Shown: positions 27,327 to 37,521, counted from the first letter of the stretch. The stretch is DNA of 58,706 nt from Oscillatoria salina IIICB1 (GCF_020144665.1 NZ_JAAHBQ010000044.1:1-58706), one strand, 5' to 3'. Translations and numbers: made by a program. The notes: generated from the letters alone by a model not told the origin.

Positions 27327-28867
27327 TGCGATCGCAACAGCAGGGTTTGGCTACGAAAAGACTTCCTCAAATTGACGGAAACCCCTATGATTTTGTAAGT
27401 TTTCCAGCTAGTAACTGTAAATTTTACCGGGGGCAAAGTATTTTGAACATCACAGTTGAAGGTGTAACCGCAGATTACCTAACTCCAGAAGCTTTGGAAT
27501 TTCTGGAGTATGTTGAAGAACTAATCGCCCAGAAAGCTAATCGAGGTAAACAAATGGGACGGATATTTATTTCAGCAGGTCACGATTTAAGAGATCCAGG
27601 AGCAACAGCTTTAGGAACCACAGAATCGTTGGAAATGAGAAAAACCCGCGATTTAATTGTTCAAGAATTAAAAAAGCTAGGAATAGAATATCTCTCTGTT
27701 CCTGATACTCTTTCCTTAAGCCAAACAATTCGCTGGATCAATGCTAATTCACTTCCAGGAGATGTTGCTTTAGAAATTCATGGTAACGCTTTTAACGGTA
27801 ACGTTCGAGGTGCAGAAATTTTTTATATTGCTACTAACTTTCAGCGTCGCCAAGATGCCCAATTAATGCTTGATGCGTTACTGGATGCAGTTCCCGAACT
27901 TCCCAGTCGTGGCGTGAAAGCAGATACGTCCTCTCAATATAGAAGCGGTTTAGGTTTTTGTCGCCAAGTAGCAGTTGCTTCTCTGTTGATGGAATTATGT
28001 TTCATTGATAATCGTCAAGACTTGGATTTGTTGCAAAGAAAGCGCGATCAATTTGCCAAAGGAATTGTCAAAGGTTTAATCGAATGGAGTGGGCAAACAC
28101 CAAAATATCCTGAGTATCCAGTAATCAATATTCGCATCAAGGATAACGATTATTTAGAAAAGGGGATTTTGGTTAATAACAATTCTTTTATTCCTACCGA
28201 TCTCGCAGAATTGTTAGGTTTTCAGGTCACGGATAAACCAGAAATTCGCCAAATTAGTTACGGTGGAATTGTCTATTTTAAGGCGGTAGACCTTCAGCAA
28301 TTTAATGTGGCTGTTAGTTGGGAAAATCCTACTAGAACGGTAATTCTCAACACAATTACTCACACTGAAGTAGAAGCCCTCGATCAAATTATGCGCGATG
28401 GTATAGCAACAGAAACACAGTTAAAAACACTTCTTGATGAAATTAATCCTGAAGCTTTGCAAAAGTTTGCTGATTTACCGAAACTATACATCGAAGAAGC
28501 AGACATTGAAAATGTGAATCACGATGTTGCTTTTTGTCAGATGTGTTTAGAAACTAATTATTTGCGGTTTGGTGGTAGGGTAAAACCAGAGCAAAATAAT
28601 TTCTGTGGTTTAGGTGCAATTGATGGTAATGCAAATGGGGCTTCTTTCAGCGATCGCCGCACTGGAGTAAAAGCTCATATCGAGCATCTGAAAGCTTATG
28701 CAAGTACAGATTTGATTGTGCAGCAGCCAATCGTCGATCCTCGTTTTAAGTACGTTCCGCGAGGTGTAGCGCCCTCAGTGTACGATTTAGCAAGGCGTTG
28801 GAACCCAGATCCCGAATACGGTGAAAAAATCATGATGTTAGTCAAGCGACTACACGGAGTGTTCTAA
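27326..28867 (+). CDS. N-acetylmuramoyl-L-alanine amidase with glucosaminidase-like domain
   Basis: This 513-residue protein carries an Amidase_3-type domain (about 75-255) with zinc ligands in FISAGHDLRDPGA, a Glu in TTESLEMRKTRDL, His in LEIHGNAF and the catalytic Glu in LLMELCFIDN. A middle region (260-350) resembles a copper-amine-oxidase-N-like wall module, and a C-terminal region (390-513, AFCQMCLETNYLRFGG, NNFCGLGAIDG, YDLARRWNPDP) resembles the glucosaminidase lysozyme-like superfamily. It could therefore cut both the amide bond and the glycan. No signal peptide is seen. Co-translated with the carboxypeptidase-like gene by a 1-bp overlap. Confidence 0.82.
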   Translation: MRSQQQGLATKRLPQIDGNPYDFVSFPASNCKFYRGQSILNITVEGVTADYLTPEALEFLEYVEELIAQKANRGKQMGRIFISAGHDLRDPGATALGTTESLEMRKTRDLIVQELKKLGIEYLSVPDTLSLSQTIRWINANSLPGDVALEIHGNAFNGNVRGAEIFYIATNFQRRQDAQLMLDALLDAVPELPSRGVKADTSSQYRSGLGFCRQVAVASLLMELCFIDNRQDLDLLQRKRDQFAKGIVKGLIEWSGQTPKYPEYPVINIRIKDNDYLEKGILVNNNSFIPTDLAELLGFQVTDKPEIRQISYGGIVYFKAVDLQQFNVAVSWENPTRTVILNTITHTEVEALDQIMRDGIATETQLKTLLDEINPEALQKFADLPKLYIEEADIENVNHDVAFCQMCLETNYLRFGGRVKPEQNNFCGLGAIDGNANGASFSDRRTGVKAHIEHLKAYASTDLIVQQPIVDPRFKYVPRGVAPSVYDLARRWNPDPEYGEKIMMLVKRLHGVF

Positions 28868-29045
28868 ACCGAATGGCGATCGCCTTGAGTAAAATTGTGA
28901 GTGTGTGGCGATCGCTACTTCATTTCTCATCAGAATCCGATCGACTCTCAACTAGAATTTGCCAAGCTTAATAACCCCGAAGAAACTCAACTCTTGCACA
29001 GATAGCTCTGGAGCGAGGCAAATTTTTCCGAAAAGCCTCAAAACG

Positions 29046-29062
29046 TTCACAAGTTTTTCACA
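29046..29062 (+). promoter_or_regulatory. Shared 17-bp direct-repeat box, copy 1
   Basis: TTCACAAGTTTTTCACA, two TTCACA half-sites with an 11-bp period, 75 bp before the OmpR-type regulator gene. A -10-like TAAGAT (29073-29078) starts 10 bp past the box, the arrangement of PhoB/OmpR-activated promoters. Identical boxes lie at 37522 and 41394. Confidence 0.6.
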
Positions 29063-29137
29063 AAGCTTAGGTTAAGATATCACTTCATGACTTAATTTAA
29101 AGCGACGTTGCTAGCAACGTAGTCTGAGATTTGATTT

Positions 29138-31516
29138 ATGAGAATATTGTTAGTAGAAGATGACGAAATACTTGCTCAAAGCCTTAACACGGCCTTAAGC
29201 GAACAAAATTATGTAGTTGACATCGCCAGAGATGGAGAAGAAGGTTGGGAATACGCTCAAGCCTTTACCTATGACTTAATCTTGTTAGATGTCAGCTTAC
29301 CCAAGCTCAACGGAATTGCTTTGTGTCGGCGGTTGCGAAAGGAAAATTATCATAGTCCAATTTTGCTGTTAACAGCCAGAGATGCTAGTGAAGATAAAGT
29401 AGCAGGGTTAGATGCAGGAGCAGATGATTATGTCGTCAAACCTTGTACGATCGCCGAGTTATTTGCTCGCCTTCGCGCTTTGTTACGACGACGCAGCGCT
29501 TCTGGTGCGCCTCTGTTAGAGTGGGGAGAACTGCGTTTAGATCCGAGTTCTTGTGAAGTTACTTATCAAGGAACAGCCGTCAATGTTTCGCCCACCGAGT
29601 ATGGCTTGTTGGAGCTATTAATGCGCAATCCGAAGCGAGTTTTTACCAAAAGTGCGATTCTCGAACATTTGTGGTCATTTGAAGATCCTCCCAACGAAGA
29701 TACAGTACGAGCGCATATTAAAGGTTTGCGACGCAAGTTAAAAAAAGCCAATGCAGGTGACGCGATCGAAACTGTGTATGGTGTCGGTTATCGTCTGAAA
29801 CCTTTATCAGAAAGTGAAGTATCGAAGCAAGATCGGACATTGAGAGCGGTAGCTGAAGCTTGGAAAAAATTTAAAGAGCCGATTTTAGCGCGTGTAGAGA
29901 CAATCGCCGCAGCGAGCTCAGCATTAGCTTCTGAAAGTTTGAGCGAACAACTGCGGCAAAAAGCAGAACAAGAAGCTCATAAATTGGCGGGATCGCTGGG
30001 AATGTTTGGTTTTAGCGAAGGCTCTCATCTCGCGCGCGAAATTGAAACTTGGTTGATTAAATTAGGGGCGAAAAATTCGGGATTGGGTAATCTTGACAGT
30101 AGCGATCGCGCGACTAAACCGATCTCGCTTCTAGGAACAGATTTGCAAATCGAGGATTTACAAGCCTTGATAATGCGGTTGCGTCAAGAGATCGAACAAC
30201 CAGCACCCACCACCTCAGATCCTCAACAAACAATAGTTATCGCAGAAGATTTGCCCGATGCTCCCTTAGTATTGCTAGTTGACGACGATCGCGCCTTAAA
30301 CAATCAGTTACAACAAGAAGCTTTAAACTGGAATCTACGCCTGGAAGTAGTAGAAACTATCGAGCAAGCCAAAGCCTATCTCGCTCGAAAAGTGCCCAAT
30401 TTGGTAATTCTCGATCTGATTTTTCCCCCGAATCCTCATGAAGGTTTATTGTTACTCGAAGAACTCACCCAACAATATAGCGAACTACCTGTGTTAGTGT
30501 TTACCATGCGCGATGACTTTCACGATCGCGTCGCTGTTGCTCGTTTGGGGGGGAAAGCCTTTCTGGCTAAACCTGTGGCTGCAACCCAAGTTTTAGAAGC
30601 CGCAGTAGATTTGTTGCAAAATCAACGTACTAAAGAAGCTACTATCCTCGCTGTTGACGACGATCCGATTATTCTTCAGACTTTAAAACAAATCTTGACT
30701 CCTTGGGGAATTGAATTATGCACTGTACAAAATCCCCTCAAATTTTGGGAAATTTTTGAAAAAACTAGCCCAGATTTATTGATTCTCGATGTAGATATGC
30801 CCGACATTGATGGACTCGAACTTTGTCAAGTAGTGCGTGGCGATCGTACCTGGCATGGTATACCAATTTTATTTCTTTCTGCTCATCGCTCTCGCGAAGT
30901 TATTAATCAAATTTATGAAGCAGGTGCAGATGACTACATCGCTAAACCAATCGTCGAACCCGAATTAGTCGCCCGCATTTTTAACCGACTAGAACGTACC
31001 CGACTACTACGTAGTTTAGCTGAAACCGACGCCCTGACTGGAGTTGCTAATCGTTACCGCTCGACAAGAGAACTAAATCGCTATTTTCGTCTTGCCCAAC
31101 GTTACCAGCAACCAATTTCTTTAGCACTCCTCGATTTAGATAATTTTAAGAATGTTAACGATCGCTATGGTTACGCTACAGGCGATCGGGTTTTACAGAG
31201 AATTGGACAAATTTTGCGTCTCAATTTCAAAAGTGAAGATATTGTTGCTCGTTGGTACGGACAACAATTTGTCATCGGAATGTATGGTTTGAATCAATTA
31301 GAAGCCAAACAACGACTTGAAGAAATTTTAGAACTTATTCATCAAGAAATTTTTCTGGTCGCAGGCAAAGAACCCCTGCAAGTTACACTTAGTATAGGAG
31401 TAGCAGAATATCCTCAACATGGGATTGAGCTAGATAAATTATATCGAGCTGCGGACGCAGCTTTGGTTCGAGCTAAACACTTTGGCAGTTCGGGAATTGT
31501 TCTCTACAGTTTTTAA
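29138..31516 (+). CDS. OmpR-type response regulator with HPt, two further REC and degenerate GGDEF
   Basis: This 792-residue protein has, in order: REC1 (1-118, phospho-Asp51, Lys101), an OmpR-type winged helix (about 128-222, ending YGVGYRLKPL), an HPt domain (about 235-350, phospho-His281 in AHKLAGSLGMFGF), REC2 (375-493, Asp426), REC3 (502-618, Asp551), and a GGDEF domain (625-792). The catalytic loop of the last reads YGQQF (707-711) instead of GGDEF, so cyclase activity is doubtful, although LLDLDNFKNVND is normal. It combines DNA binding, phosphorelay and c-di-GMP-type modules in one chain. Three neighbouring genes carry identical candidate binding boxes, including its own promoter. Confidence 0.92.
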   Translation: MRILLVEDDEILAQSLNTALSEQNYVVDIARDGEEGWEYAQAFTYDLILLDVSLPKLNGIALCRRLRKENYHSPILLLTARDASEDKVAGLDAGADDYVVKPCTIAELFARLRALLRRRSASGAPLLEWGELRLDPSSCEVTYQGTAVNVSPTEYGLLELLMRNPKRVFTKSAILEHLWSFEDPPNEDTVRAHIKGLRRKLKKANAGDAIETVYGVGYRLKPLSESEVSKQDRTLRAVAEAWKKFKEPILARVETIAAASSALASESLSEQLRQKAEQEAHKLAGSLGMFGFSEGSHLAREIETWLIKLGAKNSGLGNLDSSDRATKPISLLGTDLQIEDLQALIMRLRQEIEQPAPTTSDPQQTIVIAEDLPDAPLVLLVDDDRALNNQLQQEALNWNLRLEVVETIEQAKAYLARKVPNLVILDLIFPPNPHEGLLLLEELTQQYSELPVLVFTMRDDFHDRVAVARLGGKAFLAKPVAATQVLEAAVDLLQNQRTKEATILAVDDDPIILQTLKQILTPWGIELCTVQNPLKFWEIFEKTSPDLLILDVDMPDIDGLELCQVVRGDRTWHGIPILFLSAHRSREVINQIYEAGADDYIAKPIVEPELVARIFNRLERTRLLRSLAETDALTGVANRYRSTRELNRYFRLAQRYQQPISLALLDLDNFKNVNDRYGYATGDRVLQRIGQILRLNFKSEDIVARWYGQQFVIGMYGLNQLEAKQRLEEILELIHQEIFLVAGKEPLQVTLSIGVAEYPQHGIELDKLYRAADAALVRAKHFGSSGIVLYSF

Positions 31517-31732
31517 CTGCCTGTTTAATCTAGTGCGTAAAACGTAACAAATACGCTTTAGCATATCTTTGTGAATTGAGTTGAGACATTTTACTTTACT
31601 TAAAGTAAAAATAACACTTTGTTCCTCATCACTGAGTCGATCGCACTCGTGAATTTTCGCATAAATTTTGTAAAGAGCTTCAGCAAGCTGAATCTTCTCC
31701 TCTTGAGATAAATTCTGATCCTCGATGTTCAT
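31439..31732 (-). CDS. Small conserved-looking helical protein, unknown
   Basis: This 97-residue protein is mostly helical and charged (EEKIQLAEALYKIYAKIHE) with two Cys. GAGG lies 9 bp before the ATG on the minus strand, which supports a genuine start. The last 78 bp overlap the 3' end of the regulator gene on the other strand, so the C-terminal 25 residues are constrained by both. I recognise no family. Its position between the regulator and the EAL protein suggests a signalling accessory, but this is context only. Confidence 0.55.
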   Translation of the reverse strand: MNIEDQNLSQEEKIQLAEALYKIYAKIHECDRLSDEEQSVIFTLSKVKCLNSIHKDMLKRICYVLRTRLNRQLKTVENNSRTAKVFSSNQSCVRSSI

Positions 31733-32001
31733 AGTGCTTGCCTCAAATTATTACTTTTTCTACAGTAATTTAAAAATGTGAAAATCTTGGGAAGGTTAGT
31801 AATTTTCTTAGTTTTAGTCTACTAATTCCAGTAAACCACAGGAAAAGTTAATTAACTCAATTTCTTCTTAAAAAAATCTAAATTTTTTGCCAGTTTTGTT
31901 AACTTAAATACACTTGACAACCTAAATATTCAATAAGTTTTAAGCTTTCACTCAATTTGGCGATCGCCAAATCAGAAATCCACCAAATCAACTACTCATT
32001 A

Positions 32002-33021
32002 CTAACAGCAAACTGGATTTAGCAGTAAAAGTTCCGCTTTTTCCGCATCTACAGGCTCAGAAAAAAAATATCCCTGCATTAGCTTGCAGCCGAGGAGTTT
32101 AAGTTGTGCTAACTGAGTAGCATTTTCCACTCCTTCAGTAATAGTTTGAACGCCCAAACTACGAGCAATAATTTCAATACTCCGAATCAAATCCCATTGG
32201 TGCTGTGAAACAAAAGAACGGTCAATCTTTAAAGAATCTATCGAGAGCTGATATAAGCGAGAAAGACAAGAATAACCAGTACCAAAATCATCAAGATAAA
32301 TTTTAATACCTAAATCCTTAAGTTGTCCCAAAGCCGCGATCGCCTCTTCTGAATCACCCAAAGCCGAACTTTCCGTAACTTCCAACCTTAAAGTTTCCGG
32401 AAAAATATCCATCTCTTGACAAATAAGTTCGACTCGTTTCACAAAATTTCCATCCAGCAATTGAGACGTAGAAACATTTACACTAACCGTCAAAGCCTGC
32501 TTTCTCGGAAACTTATTTTGCCACTGACGCAACTGAAAACAAGCTTCCCTTAGTACCCAAATTCCTAACTCATGAATTAGTAAAGTTTTTTCCGCGATCG
32601 GAATAAACTCAACTGGAGACACCAAACCACGTCTCGGATGTCGCCATCGCAGTAAAGCCTCAAATCCAGTAATAGTTTCACTTTCTACACACACAATCGG
32701 CTGATAGAAAACCTCAAACTCTTGATTTTTCCAAGCGGAGAGCAAATCAACTTCCAACAGCAGACGATCCATCTCAGCACGGGAAATAATCTCCAACAAG
32801 GAAATATCTTCCTCATTAAATGCCGCCGATAGCCGCACCAAACGATCTGCATTCTTCGCCGCAATTTGCAACAATAGTTGACCCTTCTCGGTTTGGGGAT
32901 CGAGTTTGCCAGTGAGCAACAAACCCAGTGCTGCTTTAATTGATGTTAAAGGAGAACGCAGTTGATAGCTCAAAATGCTCGTAGAGTTATCTGGCTCGAT
33001 TTGTTCATCAATCATTTTCAT
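32002..33021 (-). CDS. EAL c-di-GMP phosphodiesterase fused to a His-less DHp domain
   Basis: This 339-residue protein has residues 12-70 that align with a histidine-kinase dimerisation domain (SYQLRSPLTSIKAALGLLLTG), but the phospho-His is Tyr19, so it cannot accept phosphate in the normal way. Residues 95-330 are an EAL domain with every catalytic residue seen: EALLR (121-125), Asn182, Glu214, DDFGTGYS (244-251), Lys265, Glu296 and Gln316. It should hydrolyse cyclic di-GMP. The DHp part is most like that of the divergent hybrid kinase next door (SHELRTPLTSIRGSLGLIATG), so it may have arisen from it and could form mixed dimers with it. No membrane segment. Starts 98 bp from the kinase start on the opposite strand. 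Confidence 0.9.
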   Translation of the reverse strand: MKMIDEQIEPDNSTSILSYQLRSPLTSIKAALGLLLTGKLDPQTEKGQLLLQIAAKNADRLVRLSAAFNEEDISLLEIISRAEMDRLLLEVDLLSAWKNQEFEVFYQPIVCVESETITGFEALLRWRHPRRGLVSPVEFIPIAEKTLLIHELGIWVLREACFQLRQWQNKFPRKQALTVSVNVSTSQLLDGNFVKRVELICQEMDIFPETLRLEVTESSALGDSEEAIAALGQLKDLGIKIYLDDFGTGYSCLSRLYQLSIDSLKIDRSFVSQHQWDLIRSIEIIARSLGVQTITEGVENATQLAQLKLLGCKLMQGYFFSEPVDAEKAELLLLNPVCC

Positions 33022-33119
33022 GCTGGTAGCTCGCTAGAAAGTAGAGTGAAGTTAAATGAAATTAGTTCATTTGAGAAAATTGTAATTAAACTATTGTGAA
33101 AAACTTGGGAAGAAGCCAA

Positions 33120-36100
33120 ATGAATCAATCAAATGATTCCACCAGAGGAACTATCATCGTTGTTGACGATAACCCAGACAATCTCAACCTCTTAGTTAAC
33201 ACTCTCAGCGAGGAAGGATACCACGTTCGTGCCGCCGTCAGTGGGAAACTAGCCATTTCCAGCGCTCAGACAGTACCTCCAGATTTAATTTTATTGGATA
33301 TCCTCATGCCAGAGATCGATGGCTATGAAATTTGTCAACAATTAAAGTCAGACGATCGCACTCGCGATATTCCCATAATTTTTATCAGCGCTTTAGATGA
33401 TGCAATCGATAAAGCCAAAGGTTTTGAAGTCGGAGGAGTTGACTATATTTCTAAACCCTTCCAACATCTAGAAGTTATCGCTCGCGTCGAAAATCAATTG
33501 CGTCTCCGCATGGCACAAAAACAACTCCAAGAGCAAAATTTACAGTTAGAAAATTTTAGCAAGAACCTCAAAGAATTACATCGACTAAACACTACCGATT
33601 ACTCAGACTTTAACCAGCTTAGTGCAGATTATTTACAAACTGGATGTAAAATTCTCGGTTTTACGACAGGAGTTATTAGTAAAGTTACTGGCAATATTTG
33701 TAAAATAGAGGCTGTTGCCTCTGAACAAGAATGTTTTCAACCTCAACAAGAATTTGATTTTAGCAATACTTTTTGCGCTGAAGTAGTTAAACAAGGTAAA
33801 TCAGTTGCTTATAGTCACCCAATAAATAGTCCCTCATTGTGGCAACATCCAGTAAATAAAGATTTACAGATACAGTCTTATCTCGGTACTCCGATTTGGG
33901 TAAACGAGCGAATTTATGGCACGCTTAATTTTTCTTCTCCGGAAGTTAGAAAACAATATTTTAATATTCACGAGCGCGAATTTATTGAATTAATGGCAGA
34001 AAGTCTCGGAAAGTATATCCTCGCTCTCGATACAGAAAATAAACGCAAAAAAGCAGAAGAAGAAACTAAACTTTTGCTTAATGTTACTCAAGCTATTAAT
34101 GCAGCAGCAGATTTTGAAACAGCCTTACAAGCTGCTTTAGAGCAAGTATGTGAAGCTAGTGGTTGGAGTTACGGTGAGGCATGGATACCAAATAATAATC
34201 AAACATTTTTAGAATGCAGTCCCGCCTGGTATTACCATAATCTGACCCAAAAAAATCCTGCGTCTGTCGCTAATATTAAAAAGTTTCGTCAGTCGAGTAA
34301 AAATTTGACGTTTGTTCCTAATCAAGGAGTAGTCGGACGAGTTTGGCAGCAAGGAAAAGCCGAGTTTATAGAGAATATTCAACCCGATAGTGATTTTGAT
34401 TACCAGCAAAAATTACTTATAGAAATATGTGGAATAAAAGCTAGTTTGGCTGTGCCAATAGTGGTTAAAAAGAAAATCAATTTAAACTTAGAACAAATGG
34501 AAGAAAAACAAGTTTTAGCAGTCTTGGTTTTCTTTTTATTAGCAGAAAATTTACCGAAAACCCCTCCGGAAAAAGAGCGCTTAGTAGAATTAGTTTCAGC
34601 CGTAGCTACTCAATTAGGTGCAGTTATTCAGCATAAACAAACTGAAGCCGAACTCTGCTCTTTATTTCAAGCAATGGATGATTTAATTTTTGTTTACGAT
34701 CGCCACGGGATTTGTTTGAAAGCTGTTACTAATAAACCAGAACTTTTAGTCAATCATGTTGAGGGGAAAATTAATCACTCTATTTATAATAACTTGCCGC
34801 TAGATGTCGCCGACTTACATCTAGCGGCTATTCAAAGAACTTTAGAAACAAAAGCAACCCAAACGATTGAATATAGCTTGTTAATTAATAATCAATTAAA
34901 ATGGTTTTCCGGAAAAATTTCTCCTCTCTCGTCAACCAAAGTAATGTTAGTCGCAAGAGATATTAGCGATCGCAAACTGATCGAGCAAAAACTACAGACT
35001 AATGAAGCAGAGATGCGGGGAATTTTTGAGTCAATGACCGATATTGTTTTGACGCTCGATCTTCAAAAAACAAATGTTCAAGTAATGCCCACTAACTATC
35101 AACATTTAGATCGGTCAGAATTTGACCTTCTGACGGAGACAGTACAGCGATTTTATAGCAACAAAAATTCAGGAGAATTATCTTTTTGGCAACCAGCACG
35201 TCAAGCAATCGAAAAACAACAAACAGTTAGTTTTGAATACAGTTTAAATGTGAATAACCAACTAGTTTGGTTTAATGCGAGTATTTCTCCTTTACCAGGT
35301 AATTTAGCCATTTGGGTAGCCAGAGATATCAGCGATCGCGTTAAAGCTGAGTTAGAATTACAACAATTAGCCTCTGAGTTGGAACAACGAGTAAAAAAAC
35401 GTACTGCTCAACTTCAACAAGCTAATCAAACTTTAAAATTAGAAATTAACGAACGGATTCTTACCCAAATCGAATTAGTCAAATCAGAAGCTCGTTTTCG
35501 CCTCGCGGTTGAGAACATTCCGGATATATTTATTATTTATGACAAACAGTTGCGATTTGAGTTCATTAATGCTAAAGGTTTAGAAATAATTGGTAAGTCA
35601 GCCTTAGAATTAATTGGGCTTACAGATCGAGAAATTTTTCCGGCGGATATCACCTCAAATTATCTACCTTTGCTCAACGAAGCAGTAGTAACTCGCCAGC
35701 TTCAACGAGGAGAAATTACTGTTAATTTCCCTTCTGTTGGCGAACGGACAATGACCTTTGCTTACGTGCCACTTTTAGACGAACATGGAGAGATTTATCA
35801 AATTCTAGGTATTAGCCACGATATTACCGATCGCATCCAAGCTGAATCTAAGTTACAAACAGCTTATCAACGATTGCAGTTACTTTCAGAATTAACCCTA
35901 AAAATTCGTCAATCTCTCGATTTAGAAGAAATCTTACAAACCACCGTTACCGAAGTACAAAAGCTACTAGCAGCCGAGCGGGTTTTAATCGTGGCGATCG
36001 GTCAAGAAAAACCAGCTTCCATCGTCCAAGAAGTTGTAATTCCAGGATTTCCCAGTTTACAAAACCAACAACTCGATTCTCCCTCCTCAAAAAGCGATCG

Positions 36101-37457
36101 CATGGAAGAATTTCTCCAAGGAGAATGTATTATTGTTAATGACGTGCAAGAGTTAAACATCTCTTCAGCCCAACTCAGTTTCTTATCAAAAATAAAAATT
36201 CGCGCCAAGCTAGTCGTCCCAATTTTTATTCAAAATAGTATTTGGGGTGGTTTAATAATTCATCAATGTAATTCTCCCCGCCAATGGCAAGCAGAAGAAA
36301 TCGAAATACTTCAGCAACTTGCCGACCAAATTGGCATTGCCGTCGCCCAAGCACAATTACTCGAACATTTAGAAGAAAAAGTCGCCGAACGTACCGCCGA
36401 ATTGCGCCATAGCGAGAAACAACTGCGTTTAATTACCGATGCTTTACCTATGCGAATTTGTTATGTTGATGCCCAAGAACGCTATCGATTTAACAATAAA
36501 GCTTATGAAGAATGGTTCGGATTGCCATTAGATACAATTACCGGATGCAAGAAAAAGGATATTTTAGGGGAAACGTATTATCAGCAAATTAAACAATATA
36601 TCGCTGCCGCACTATCGGGAGAACGAGTGACCTTTGAATTCCAAGAACCAGAAATTAACGGCAAAAACCGTTATGTCAGTATTACCTATATTCCCGATCT
36701 CGATCCCGAAGAACGAGCGATCGGCTTTTTTGGCGTCGCCATCGATTTAAGCGATCGCAAAGCGATCGAACAAATGAAAGATGAATTTATCTCCGTCGCT
36801 AGTCATGAATTGCGCACTCCCTTAACTTCTATTCGCGGTTCCCTGGGTTTGATCGCCACTGGGCGTCTTGGCGAACTGTCCTCGCGAGGACAGCGAATGT
36901 TAGAAATTGCAGTTAATAATACCGATCGCCTTCATCGTTTGATTAATGATATTCTCGACCTCGCACGGATCGAATCTGGTAGAGTAGAAATGGTCAAGGA
37001 AAAGTGCAATGCTGTGGATTTAATTACTCAAGCCGCAGAAGCTATGCAGTCAATGGCACATCAGGAAAATATTACTCTCCACCTAGAAATTGAACGATCG
37101 CCAATAGATATTTGCGCCGATCCCGATCAAATTTTGCAAACTCTAACTAATTTAATTAGTAATGCGATTAAATTTTCTCATGGGGGAGGAACTGTTTGGA
37201 TCGGCGTTACTAACCAAGGCGAAGAAATCTTATTTCAAGTCAGAGATACCGGACGAGGTATTCCGGCTGACAAACTAGAAGCTATTTTTGGACGCTTCCA
37301 ACAAGTTGATGCTTCCGACTCTCGGGAAAAAAGCGGTACTGGTTTAGGTTTACCTATTTGTCGCGAAATTGTTCAGCGACATGGCGGCAAAATTTGGGTG
37401 GAAAGCGAACTCAATGTTGGTAGTACCTTTTACTTTACTTTACCCACGCAAGATTAA
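33120..37457 (+). CDS. Hybrid REC-GAF/PAS sensor histidine kinase
   Basis: This 1445-residue soluble kinase has an N-terminal receiver (10-125, phospho-Asp60), a coiled stretch, GAF domains at about 150-300 and 315-510, PAS-like domains near 520-630 and 640-750, a coiled coil, a PAS at about 790-900, a third GAF at about 910-1070, a PAS at about 1085-1200, then DHp (phospho-His1229 in SHELRTPLTS) and HATPase (ISNAIKFS; DTGRGIP; GTGLGLPI). ATG 33120 with GGGAAG upstream is preferred over GTG 33096. No transmembrane segment is seen, so the signal is cytosolic, possibly a chromophore or redox ligand. No GAF carries an obvious bilin-binding Cys motif that I could confirm. Divergent from the EAL protein. 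Confidence 0.92.
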   Translation: MNQSNDSTRGTIIVVDDNPDNLNLLVNTLSEEGYHVRAAVSGKLAISSAQTVPPDLILLDILMPEIDGYEICQQLKSDDRTRDIPIIFISALDDAIDKAKGFEVGGVDYISKPFQHLEVIARVENQLRLRMAQKQLQEQNLQLENFSKNLKELHRLNTTDYSDFNQLSADYLQTGCKILGFTTGVISKVTGNICKIEAVASEQECFQPQQEFDFSNTFCAEVVKQGKSVAYSHPINSPSLWQHPVNKDLQIQSYLGTPIWVNERIYGTLNFSSPEVRKQYFNIHEREFIELMAESLGKYILALDTENKRKKAEEETKLLLNVTQAINAAADFETALQAALEQVCEASGWSYGEAWIPNNNQTFLECSPAWYYHNLTQKNPASVANIKKFRQSSKNLTFVPNQGVVGRVWQQGKAEFIENIQPDSDFDYQQKLLIEICGIKASLAVPIVVKKKINLNLEQMEEKQVLAVLVFFLLAENLPKTPPEKERLVELVSAVATQLGAVIQHKQTEAELCSLFQAMDDLIFVYDRHGICLKAVTNKPELLVNHVEGKINHSIYNNLPLDVADLHLAAIQRTLETKATQTIEYSLLINNQLKWFSGKISPLSSTKVMLVARDISDRKLIEQKLQTNEAEMRGIFESMTDIVLTLDLQKTNVQVMPTNYQHLDRSEFDLLTETVQRFYSNKNSGELSFWQPARQAIEKQQTVSFEYSLNVNNQLVWFNASISPLPGNLAIWVARDISDRVKAELELQQLASELEQRVKKRTAQLQQANQTLKLEINERILTQIELVKSEARFRLAVENIPDIFIIYDKQLRFEFINAKGLEIIGKSALELIGLTDREIFPADITSNYLPLLNEAVVTRQLQRGEITVNFPSVGERTMTFAYVPLLDEHGEIYQILGISHDITDRIQAESKLQTAYQRLQLLSELTLKIRQSLDLEEILQTTVTEVQKLLAAERVLIVAIGQEKPASIVQEVVIPGFPSLQNQQLDSPSSKSDRMEEFLQGECIIVNDVQELNISSAQLSFLSKIKIRAKLVVPIFIQNSIWGGLIIHQCNSPRQWQAEEIEILQQLADQIGIAVAQAQLLEHLEEKVAERTAELRHSEKQLRLITDALPMRICYVDAQERYRFNNKAYEEWFGLPLDTITGCKKKDILGETYYQQIKQYIAAALSGERVTFEFQEPEINGKNRYVSITYIPDLDPEERAIGFFGVAIDLSDRKAIEQMKDEFISVASHELRTPLTSIRGSLGLIATGRLGELSSRGQRMLEIAVNNTDRLHRLINDILDLARIESGRVEMVKEKCNAVDLITQAAEAMQSMAHQENITLHLEIERSPIDICADPDQILQTLTNLISNAIKFSHGGGTVWIGVTNQGEEILFQVRDTGRGIPADKLEAIFGRFQQVDASDSREKSGTGLGLPICREIVQRHGGKIWVESELNVGSTFYFTLPTQD

Positions 37458-37521
37458 TTAAGAGATCTGAAAAGATGAGGCAATGAGAAGGACTCGTAGC
37501 TATCAAAATTAATTATTTTGT

